A stretch of 64,000 nt of DNA from DATARH01 sp035309005 (GTDB taxonomy: Bacteria; Pseudomonadota; Alphaproteobacteria; ATCC43930; CGMCC-115725): positions 1 to 64,000 of the forward strand of contig DATGFP010000151.1 of assembly GCA_035309005.1 (NCBI GenBank). Direction: 5' to 3'. The position numbers and the translations under genes are program-made. Of the stretch, positions 17,177-25,944 are shown piece after piece; the first letter of the stretch is position 1, and every line of letters begins with the position of its first letter. The notes beneath the pieces are model-generated. The model ran no database searches. It was not told where the DNA came from and was given only the letters and a program-made list of their open reading frames with translations.

Positions 17177-17178
17177 TC
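17147..17178. repeat. Perfect 14-bp hairpin at the stop codon
   Basis: GACTTGTTGCGGCG and CGCCGCAACAAGTC pair perfectly around a 4-base TCGG loop. The structure covers the stop codon of the ThDP gene. Directly beside it ATCCCCGGG...CCCGGGGAT forms a second hairpin. Confidence 0.7.
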
Positions 17179-18835
17179 AACTGTGCCAGCGGAACTCCTG
17201 CTGCTTGCGCTGCGAGCCTTGGCTGAGCTTGATGTTTACCAGGCCCGGGCCGGGGAAGTTCATCAGTTCGTCCAAGGCGCCGCGGACGTCCTTGGTGTCC
17301 TCGACATAGGCGCCGTAGCCGCCGAAGGCCTGCATCATCTTGTCGTAGCGGGCGCCGTAAATGAGGGTGTTCGGCCGCATGTTGAGCATCGGGTTCGAGG
17401 GGATCTCCGGCATGCCGGGGCCGATGCCGCCATTGTTCATGACGACGATCTTGGCCGGCATGTTGTAGCGGCACAGCGTCTCCATCTCCATGCCGGAGAA
17501 GCCGATCGCCGAGTCGCCCGAGATGTGGACGACCGGGCGGTCCGGGTGCACGACGCAGGACGCGACGACGAGGCCGAGGCCGACGCCCATCGTGCCGTAG
17601 CTGCCGGCGTTGAGGTAGGAGCGCGGGTTCTCGAGCGGCATCTGGGTCCCGCCGATATCCATCGTCGTGGCGCCCTCGCTACAGAGGACGACATTCTTCG
17701 GCAGCCACTCGCGGATGTCGCGGAAGAGCCGGTAATAGCCGCCGGGCGAGGAATCATCGGCGATCTGCGGCGCGATCATCGCCGCGTTCTCGGCCGATTT
17801 CTTGGCGAGCGCCTGGCGCCAGGGCGAACCCTCCGGGTGGAACCACTGGCGGCCTTGGAGCGCCGCGTTGAGCTGCGCGACGATCGCCTTGCCGTCGCCG
17901 ACCAGGCACGCGTCGGCCGGCTTGTTCTGGTGCATCGACTCCGGCTCGATGTCGAGCTGAACGACGCGCACGTCCTTGGCATAGCGCGGCGGCAGGCCGA
18001 AATGCAGGATCCAGTTGAAGCGCGCGCCCATCAGGAAAACGACGTCGGCCTGCGACAGCGCGAGCGAACGCGCCGCGCCGGCCGACAGCGGGTGGTCGTC
18101 AGGCATCACGCCCTTGCCCTTCGGCGTGCGCACGAACGGTATCTGGGTGCGCTCGACAAAGGCGCGAACCTCGTCTTCGGCCCCCGAGGTCGCCATGCCC
18201 TGGCCGATCAGCAGAAGCGGGCGTTGCGCCGACTGCAGCACGTCGAGCGCATGCTCGACGTCTTGCGGCAACGCCATCGTGCGCGGCGGCGGGGGGCATT
18301 TCCTGACCTCGGCCACATCGGCGGTATCGCACGAGCCGGTGATCATGTCGTCGGGGAAGTCGAGATAGGCGGCGCCGGGGCGGCCGTAGGTCGACTGCCG
18401 ATAAGCCATTTCCACATAGAACGGGATGCGGTTGACGCTTTCGATGCCGTGCGCCCATTTGGAAACCGGGGTCGCGGCCAGCACCTGGCGCTCTTCCTGG
18501 AAGGAGCCCATGCCGTTGCGATAGGTCTCCGAGGCGCCGCCGATCAGGATCATCGGCCAGCAGTTCTGCTGGGCGTTGGCGAGGCCGGAGAGACCGTGGA
18601 TGACGCCGGGGCCGGTGACGACGATGCACGCGCCGGGCTTGCCGGTCAGATAGCCGACGGCACCCGCGGCATAGGAAGCAGCCTGCTCGTTGCGCATGCC
18701 GATATAGGGCAGGCCCACCTTCTGCGCCGCCTCGGCGATCGGCCCGACGGGAAACCCGACGACGCCGAACATGAAGTCCACGCCTTGTTCCTTCAGGCTT
18801 TTCGCCATCAGGTCTGCGCCTTTGATCTCAGCCAA
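17177..18835 (-). CDS. ThDP-dependent oxalyl-CoA decarboxylase / 2-hydroxyacyl-CoA lyase family protein
   Basis: A 552-residue ThDP enzyme. The N-terminal domain has GVVGFPVG and the catalytic Glu50 in IGMRNEQAASYAA. The C-terminal domain has the ThDP-Mg motif as ISGDSAIGFSGMEMETLCRY, closing with MNNGGI. The GDSAxGFSGME form is shared with oxalyl-CoA decarboxylase and 2-hydroxyacyl-CoA lyase, which break or form a C-C bond beside a CoA thioester. No downstream partner (such as a formyl-CoA transferase) is in the window. The nearest upstream gene on the strand is a MetE-like methyltransferase 91 bp away. I cannot separate the two activities from sequence alone. Confidence 0.84.
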   Translation of the reverse strand: MAEIKGADLMAKSLKEQGVDFMFGVVGFPVGPIAEAAQKVGLPYIGMRNEQAASYAAGAVGYLTGKPGACIVVTGPGVIHGLSGLANAQQNCWPMILIGGASETYRNGMGSFQEERQVLAATPVSKWAHGIESVNRIPFYVEMAYRQSTYGRPGAAYLDFPDDMITGSCDTADVAEVRKCPPPPRTMALPQDVEHALDVLQSAQRPLLLIGQGMATSGAEDEVRAFVERTQIPFVRTPKGKGVMPDDHPLSAGAARSLALSQADVVFLMGARFNWILHFGLPPRYAKDVRVVQLDIEPESMHQNKPADACLVGDGKAIVAQLNAALQGRQWFHPEGSPWRQALAKKSAENAAMIAPQIADDSSPGGYYRLFRDIREWLPKNVVLCSEGATTMDIGGTQMPLENPRSYLNAGSYGTMGVGLGLVVASCVVHPDRPVVHISGDSAIGFSGMEMETLCRYNMPAKIVVMNNGGIGPGMPEIPSNPMLNMRPNTLIYGARYDKMMQAFGGYGAYVEDTKDVRGALDELMNFPGPGLVNIKLSQGSQRKQQEFRWHS

Positions 18836-18926
18836 TGTTTCCTCCTGTCAAGTGGGCGATATGCCGTCAGGCCCGGGTTTCCGAACAACGTTCCGGCGCA
18901 GATTACGCATTTATCGCCGGCCGGGT

Positions 18927-20078
18927 CTAGCCGCGCCGCCATAAACGCTGCGATGCGATTTCGGCGCCCTCGGCCATCGCGTGCAGTTTCTTGAACGAGA
19001 TGTCGGGATCGAGCTTGCCGTAGCCGGCGAAGGTGCCGAAGCCACAATCCGAACCCGCCATTACCCGCTCCTTCCCAACGATGTCGGCGAAGCGGCAGAG
19101 CCGCTCGGCGACGAGCTCGGGGTGCTCGACGTAGTTGGTCGAGGTATCGAGGACGCCGGCCACCAGGATCTTGTCGTCGGGCAATTTGACCTCGCGCCAC
19201 ACCGCCCATTCGTGCGCATGGCGCGGGTTGGCGGCCTCGACCACGAGCGCCTGCGGTTTTGCGCGGACGAGGATCGGCGCGACCTTGGCGAAGGGGATGT
19301 CGTGGTCGTGCGGCCCCTCGTAATTGCCCCAGCAGATGTGGATGCGCGCCATGTCCGCCGGCACGTTGCGCAGCGCGTGGTTGAGCACCTCGACGTGGAA
19401 GGCGGCGCGCTTCAGGAAATCGGCTTCGCTCAGATCCTGGAAGCTGGTGTGGTGCGCCATCGCCAGATCGGGGCAATCGAGCTGCAGCACAAAGCCGGCC
19501 TGGACGATCGCCTCGTATTCCGGCTGCATCGCTGCGGCGATCGCCTCGACATAGGCTTCATGGCTCGGGTAGTAGCGGTTGTTCTGGAACACCGGCACGA
19601 GGCCGGGAGAGGCCGCCGTCATAAAGCCCTCGACCGCATTCGCACCCGCGAGCGCCGCCTTGAGGTTGGCGAGGTCGTGGCGCAGCGGCGCTTCGTCCTT
19701 GACCGCGATCGGGCCGACGCAGACCGCGCGGCGCGCGACGTTGGAGCCGGTCATCCGCTCGTAGGCGGCCATGAAATTGGGGTGGTCGCGGGTATCGAGG
19801 CGCGGCTTCGCGCCCTCGTGCCCGGCAAAGCCCGAGAGCCGGTCGGCGACATAGGTCGAATAGCCGGGCTTCGACATCTCGCCGTCGTTGACGACGTCAA
19901 CGCCGGCCTCGACCTGGCGGCGCACTATGGTCGCGACGGCGTCCCGCGTCAGCCGCTCGAGCTCGGCCTGGTCGTACGGCTCGCCCTGGTCCTTCTTGAC
20001 CAGCAGCGCGCGCAATTCGGGCGGCCGCGGCAGGCTCCCAGTATGGGTCGTCAGAATGCGCTCCCGGCTCGTCTGCAT
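18927..20078 (-). CDS. Cobalamin-independent methionine synthase family (MetE C-terminal-like) protein
   Basis: A 383-residue protein with the catalytic barrel of MetE only. Family blocks include TTHTGSLPRP at the start, VNDGEMSKPGY, LQLDCPDLA, IHICWGNYEGP (likely zinc His and Cys), and VMAGSDCGFGTFAG (zinc Cys). The length matches stand-alone relatives that transfer methyl groups or thiols (for example coenzyme-M transferase relatives) rather than full MetE. The true methyl donor or acceptor is unknown. It is divergent from the Baeyer-Villiger monooxygenase gene. Confidence 0.83.
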   Translation of the reverse strand: MQTSRERILTTHTGSLPRPPELRALLVKKDQGEPYDQAELERLTRDAVATIVRRQVEAGVDVVNDGEMSKPGYSTYVADRLSGFAGHEGAKPRLDTRDHPNFMAAYERMTGSNVARRAVCVGPIAVKDEAPLRHDLANLKAALAGANAVEGFMTAASPGLVPVFQNNRYYPSHEAYVEAIAAAMQPEYEAIVQAGFVLQLDCPDLAMAHHTSFQDLSEADFLKRAAFHVEVLNHALRNVPADMARIHICWGNYEGPHDHDIPFAKVAPILVRAKPQALVVEAANPRHAHEWAVWREVKLPDDKILVAGVLDTSTNYVEHPELVAERLCRFADIVGKERVMAGSDCGFGTFAGYGKLDPDISFKKLHAMAEGAEIASQRLWRRG

Positions 20079-20376
20079 CGCGTTTCTCCCGGCTGTGTTT
20101 TCCCGGCCATGCCCGGACGTGCCCGGCCGTGCTAATCGAGTGGCCCGATGCGGCGCGCGGCAGCGGCGCCGTTCCGTGGCGTTCCCGGCGGGGCTCGAAC
20201 GGCCGCTCCGCAGTTTATCGCCGCCCCCCTGTCGATCAACCTGAATATCCGCGCCACGGCAATTGCCGGTTCGGTCACGGCATCGCGCAGCGCCAGTGCC
20301 GTATTCGGCATTTGCTTGTCTTGCCGGGCGGGGGGTGCGCTACCCTGGCCGCGCGGTGCAGCGAAGGAAAGAAATC
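20079..20376. other. Divergent promoter region
   Basis: This 298-bp gap separates a minus-strand methyltransferase and a plus-strand monooxygenase, so it must hold both promoters. No confident -35/-10 pair, operator or coding sequence could be picked out by eye. Confidence 0.5.
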
Positions 20377-22032
<1,656 letters not shown>

Positions 22033-22057
22033 GGTCCAGGCGAAGGAGACTCCATCC

Positions 22058-23713
22058 ATGACGATCGATGTCGCGACCGGGATTGTCCGCATTCTCAAAG
22101 CGGAGGGTGTGGGTTGGGTTTCGACCTTCCCGGTCTGCCGGGTGAACAACGCGCTGGGGCGCGAAGGGGTGCCGATGCTGATGATGCGCGACGACCGCTA
22201 CGCCGTTGCGGTCGCAGACGCGTTCTCGCGCATCACCGCCGGCGCAAAGATCGGGGTGTGCACCTTCCAAGGGGGCGTCAACGCCGCCGGCATGCAGTAC
22301 GCCTATGCCGGGATGGCGCAGGCCTTTGAAGATGGCTCGCCCGTGCTGTGCATCACCGATGGCGTGCCAGCCGGTAGCGCCGGCAACAGCCAATACGATG
22401 TTGCTTCCGCGATGAAGACCGTGTCGAAATGGTTCGGCTATCTCGACAAGCCCGAGCGCACCCCCGAGCTGATGCGCCGCGCCTTTACGATGCTGCGCAG
22501 CGGCCGGCCGGGCCCGGTGATACTCGCAATTCCCAATGCCACGGCCACCTACGACGAGACTGCCGACCCCTACCATCCGGTGAAGGGCTGGAAATCGGCG
22601 CCGGACCCGGCGGATGTGAAGGCTGCGGTCGACCAGCTCCTCCAAGCCCATAACGCCTTGATCTACGCCGGCGAGGGGGTCATCTACGCGGGCGCCTCGG
22701 ACGATTTGAAAGCGCTGGCGGAGCTGGTGAATGCGCCGGTGGTGACGACCCTCAAGGCCAAGGGCGCGTTCCCCGAGGACCACCCGCTGTTCGTCGGCGT
22801 GCGCGGCGATCAGGTGGCGCACTACCTGAACAAGAGCGATGTCATCCTCGCCATCGGCACGAGCCTGTCGCCGGGCCGCTTCAGCCACGCCATTCCCGAT
22901 CCGGCGCAGAAGGCCATCATCCACTGCAACGTCGACGAATTGCACATCAACAAGATGTATCCGACGGCGCACGCGGTGATCGGCGATGCGCGCCTGACCT
23001 TAGCGGCGCTGCGCCAGGAAGTATCCGGCCGCGGCGCCGCTAGGTCGGCGGGCGATGTGGCGGCGGAGGTGCGGGCGGCGCGCGACCAGGCGCTCGCCCG
23101 CTACCGGCAGGTCATGAACTCCGACGAGACGCCGATCAATCCCTATCGGGTGTACGGCGATCTGATGCAGGTGCTGGACCTGAAGAATTCGTTCGTGACG
23201 CACGAAAGCGGCAACACGCGCGACCAGTTGAGCACCGTCTTCGACACGCTGATCCCGCGCGGCTTCCTCGGCTGGGGCAATGTCTCGACGCTCGGCTTCA
23301 GCCTGGCTGCCGCGATTGCCGCCAAGAAGGCACATCCGGGTAGGGCATCGGTGGCGGTCACCGGCGAAGCCGGCCTCGGCTACATGCTCGGCAACCTCGA
23401 GGTTCTGTTGCGCGAGAAGCTCGGGGTCACGGTCGTGCACATTTCGAATGGCGGCTTTGCCGGCTATGGACCCGGCTTCTGGGGGCCGGGACACGATCCC
23501 TTCACCCACAAGGTGCTGGGCTCCGACGAGGTGGACATGTCGAAGGTGATCGGCGCCCTCGGCTTCCACACCGAGCGGGTCTCGGAGCCCGCCGAAATCA
23601 TCCCGGCCCTGCGGCGCGCGCTCGAAATCAACAATTCAGGCCGCCCGGCCTATATCGAGTTCATCTGCTGCCAATACCCCGTCTACGGCCAATGGGTCGG
23701 CCGGGGGGAATAA
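22058..23713 (+). CDS. ThDP-dependent enzyme with altered active-site acids
   Basis: A 551-residue protein with the three-domain layout of acetolactate-synthase-like ThDP enzymes. The position of the catalytic Glu, as seen in the neighbour (MRNEQAA), is Asp46 here (MRDDRYAVAVA). The ThDP-Mg motif starts GEAG rather than GDG and closes with ISNGGF. Both changes keep charge, so activity is possible but unusual. It lies directly behind a Baeyer-Villiger monooxygenase, and may act on a product of the same route. The substrate is unknown. Confidence 0.75.
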   Translation: MTIDVATGIVRILKAEGVGWVSTFPVCRVNNALGREGVPMLMMRDDRYAVAVADAFSRITAGAKIGVCTFQGGVNAAGMQYAYAGMAQAFEDGSPVLCITDGVPAGSAGNSQYDVASAMKTVSKWFGYLDKPERTPELMRRAFTMLRSGRPGPVILAIPNATATYDETADPYHPVKGWKSAPDPADVKAAVDQLLQAHNALIYAGEGVIYAGASDDLKALAELVNAPVVTTLKAKGAFPEDHPLFVGVRGDQVAHYLNKSDVILAIGTSLSPGRFSHAIPDPAQKAIIHCNVDELHINKMYPTAHAVIGDARLTLAALRQEVSGRGAARSAGDVAAEVRAARDQALARYRQVMNSDETPINPYRVYGDLMQVLDLKNSFVTHESGNTRDQLSTVFDTLIPRGFLGWGNVSTLGFSLAAAIAAKKAHPGRASVAVTGEAGLGYMLGNLEVLLREKLGVTVVHISNGGFAGYGPGFWGPGHDPFTHKVLGSDEVDMSKVIGALGFHTERVSEPAEIIPALRRALEINNSGRPAYIEFICCQYPVYGQWVGRGE

Positions 23714-23761
23714 AAGGGGGAGTGAAAGCATTTTGCGCCCCCACATCGCTTCCCCCGCGAT

Positions 23762-23846
23762 CGTCATGGCCGGGCTTGACCCGGCCATCCACGGCCAGCG
23801 CCGAAGCGGTTTCCGTGGATGCTCGGATCAAGTCCGGGCATGACGA
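23762..23846. repeat. Intergenic palindromic repeat, GTCATGGCCGGGC class
   Basis: A segment with left arm CGTCATGGCCGGGCTTGACC and right arm GGATCAAGTCCGGGCATGACG, and an inner pair CCATCCACGG / CCGTGGATGC. It is a known type of dispersed alphaproteobacterial palindrome and lies between two same-strand genes. Confidence 0.75.
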
Positions 23847-23905
23847 AATTGTGGACGCGTGTACCATCTGAGTGATTCGATTCCCTAAACGGATGCGATT
23901 GAGCC

Positions 23906-24316
23906 ATGCCCAAGCTGATCCCGGTCGCCGACCCTTTGAGCAGGCCCTTCTGGGACGCTGTCAACGAGCGCCGGCTCGTCCTGCAGCACTGCACTGCCTG
24001 CGACCGGCTGCAATACCCGCCGCAGCCTGCCTGCCAGGTGTGCGGCTCGGCCGCCGGTCTGACGTGGAAAGAGGTCGCGGGAAGAGGCCACATCGCGGCC
24101 TCGATCGTGATCGAGGATGGCCGCCTCAACCGCCGCATGCCCGATCAGCCCTATAATTTGGCAATGGTGACGCTGGACGCCGACCCCCGGGTCAACTTCT
24201 ATTCCAACCTCCCGGGCACCCCGCCCTACCAGGCGCCGGTGGGCGCCGCCGTCGAGGTGACATTCGAAGAGGTGGCCCCAGGCCAGCTGATCCACGAGTG
24301 GCGGGTCGTCGCGTAG
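23906..24316 (+). CDS. DUF35 OB-fold protein with rubredoxin-like zinc ribbon
   Basis: A 136-residue acyl-CoA-associated protein. The zinc ribbon is Cys29-x2-Cys32 and Cys43-x2-Cys46 (HCTACDRLQYPPQPACQVCG), followed by an OB fold with YNLAMVTLDADPRVNFYS. DUF35 proteins pair with thiolase-like enzymes, and in steroid side-chain degradation they pair with the retro-aldolase Ltp2. The thiolase-like gene 226 bp downstream is the obvious partner. The start has no strong ribosome site, but the ATG matches the family boundary. Confidence 0.86.
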   Translation: MPKLIPVADPLSRPFWDAVNERRLVLQHCTACDRLQYPPQPACQVCGSAAGLTWKEVAGRGHIAASIVIEDGRLNRRMPDQPYNLAMVTLDADPRVNFYSNLPGTPPYQAPVGAAVEVTFEEVAPGQLIHEWRVVA

Positions 24317-24351
24317 TGCGGTATCCGTGCCGGCTCGAAGACCTCGCGGCA

Positions 24352-24470
24352 ATGCCCCCCTCCACCATGCTTCGCATGGTCCCCCTCCCCCGCTTCGCGG
24401 AGGAGGAGCACCATTAGGTTCCTCCCCCGCGTGCGGGGGAGGTGGCGAGCACAGCGAGCCGGAGGGGGCT
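24352..24470. repeat. Intergenic palindromic repeat, CCTCCCCCGC class
   Basis: Several short palindromes (CATGCTTCGCATG, CCTCCCCCGC...GCGGGGGAGG, GCCCCCCTCC...GGAGGGGGC) are nested within about 120 bp between the DUF35 and thiolase-like genes. It is similar in type to the unit at 1.5 kb. Confidence 0.7.
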
Positions 24471-24542
24471 GCGCAAGCGGCGATCGGACTTGGTCGGTAA
24501 CGCGCTACTTGGCCGCCAGAGCATAGAGGAAAGGATGGAGCC

Positions 24543-25859
24543 ATGGCCGCGTCAACCGGGTATCAGTGGCGGCGAGACAAGGACGGGCTTGGGGTTTGGG
24601 AGCACCGCGGCAAGGTCGCGGTGGCCGGGGTCGGGCATTCGCCGGTCGACCGTCGCTGGGACGAAGTCTCGATGGACAAGACGCTCGGCGCCTACTCGAT
24701 CCTGGCCTGCCAAAAGGCGATGGACGAGGCCGGCGTGACGCCGGACCAGGTCGACGGCGTCATCTGCTGCGACAGCCATATCGCCGGCGGCAGCGGCGGC
24801 TCCGCGTCGCAGTGGGCGCCGCGGCCATATTTCGCCCCGCCCTACGATTCGGAGTGGGGGCTGACCCTCATAAACGCGCAGTGGCTGATCGCGCAGATGG
24901 GCCTCACCAACGTTAAATTCGCCCCGACCGGCGTGCCGACGATCAGCGAAATGGTGGGCATGGCGGCGCAGGCCGTGGGCGACGGCCAATGCTCCACCTG
25001 TCTCGTCATCTACCCGACCGGCAATCTCGAAGGCCGCTATCGTCGCGGCGGCGAGAACGCCGACGACTACGCCCGCGGCGCCCGCCAATGGACGGCGCCC
25101 TGGGGCAATCACGGCGGCAACGATTTCATCAACATCTTCCCGCACGGCCAGTATTGCCGGAAATACGGCGGCAAGCACGACGACCTCGCCCCGTTCGTCG
25201 TCAACCAGCACCGGAACGGCCTCTTGACGCCGTGGGGGTACAACGCCAGCCACAACATGCCGCAGCTGACGATCGAGGATTACCTCAAGTCGCGCTTCAT
25301 CCTGAACCCGCTGCGGCTGTGGGATTGCGACCGGCCGGTCAATGCCTCGGCCGCCTATCTCTTCACGACCGCCGAGCGCGCCCGCAACATGCGGCAGAAG
25401 CCGGTCTATGTGCTCAACCACTCGCAGCACAATTTCAGGAAGCGCAGCACCCAGGAAGATCTGGACGAGATCGAGGACTGGACCGACCGCGCCGCCCGGC
25501 GAATGTACGAGGGCGCCGGGCTCGGGCCCAACGACGTCGATATATTCAATCCTTACGACGGCTATGCCCCGATGGCGCAGTTTTTCCTCGAGGCCTTCCA
25601 GTGGCACGGCGTCAAGCGCGGCGACGCCTTCCAGTTCTACAAGGGCGACATCCGGGTCGAGGGCCCGCACCCGTTCTGTTCGTCGGGCGGCAACCTCGGC
25701 ACCGGGCGCTGCCGCACCGCCATGTACACCGACTCGATCGAGCAGCTCCGCGGCACCGCCGGCCCCCGCCAGGTCAAGGTCCGCGCCGAGACCGCGCTGG
25801 CCACCTTCACCACCCCCAGCAGCGGCGGCTGGATCATGTTCGGGAAAGAGCCGAACTGA
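24543..25859 (+). CDS. Thiolase-like protein lacking the usual catalytic cysteine, possible retro-aldolase
   Basis: A 438-residue member of the thiolase/SCP-x superfamily. The KVAVAGVGHSPV start, the MDEAGVTPDQVDGVICCDS block and the HPFCSSGGNLGTGR closing block fit the fold. Where condensing or degradative thiolases carry Cys in a CASG motif, this protein has APTGVPTISEMV, with no Cys. NPYDGYAPMAQ near residue 340 keeps tyrosines at the place used by Ltp2-type aldolases. Together with the DUF35 gene this points to a CoA-dependent retro-aldol enzyme rather than a thiolase. The exact substrate is not known. Confidence 0.78.
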   Translation: MAASTGYQWRRDKDGLGVWEHRGKVAVAGVGHSPVDRRWDEVSMDKTLGAYSILACQKAMDEAGVTPDQVDGVICCDSHIAGGSGGSASQWAPRPYFAPPYDSEWGLTLINAQWLIAQMGLTNVKFAPTGVPTISEMVGMAAQAVGDGQCSTCLVIYPTGNLEGRYRRGGENADDYARGARQWTAPWGNHGGNDFINIFPHGQYCRKYGGKHDDLAPFVVNQHRNGLLTPWGYNASHNMPQLTIEDYLKSRFILNPLRLWDCDRPVNASAAYLFTTAERARNMRQKPVYVLNHSQHNFRKRSTQEDLDEIEDWTDRAARRMYEGAGLGPNDVDIFNPYDGYAPMAQFFLEAFQWHGVKRGDAFQFYKGDIRVEGPHPFCSSGGNLGTGRCRTAMYTDSIEQLRGTAGPRQVKVRAETALATFTTPSSGGWIMFGKEPN

Positions 25860-25876
25860 CGGAATGTGACACTGGA

Positions 25877-25897
25877 GATCGCCGGCTCCCGGCGATC
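25877..25897 (+). terminator. Hairpin after the thiolase-like gene
   Basis: A perfect 9-bp stem (GATCGCCGG / CCGGCGATC) with a 3-base loop lies 17 bp after the stop codon. No long T run follows, so it is a weak or Rho-assisted terminator at best. It also separates the thiolase-like gene from the converging NTPase gene. Confidence 0.5.
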
Positions 25898-25944
25898 GCT
25901 CTTGAGCTTCTGACGCGTTGGTTTGGGGGCCGGATAGCGTATTT

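Noticed and set aside
17009..18994. A 661-residue plus-strand frame opposite the ThDP enzyme.
   Set aside because: The minus-strand gene has clear family motifs and the plus-strand translation does not. The composition is a shadow of codon bias.
20079..20376. Promoter boxes and a small ORF on the plus strand upstream of the monooxygenase.
   Set aside because: The candidate -35 and -10 matches are weak and the spacer is not in range. The ORF extension has no homology to the enzyme.
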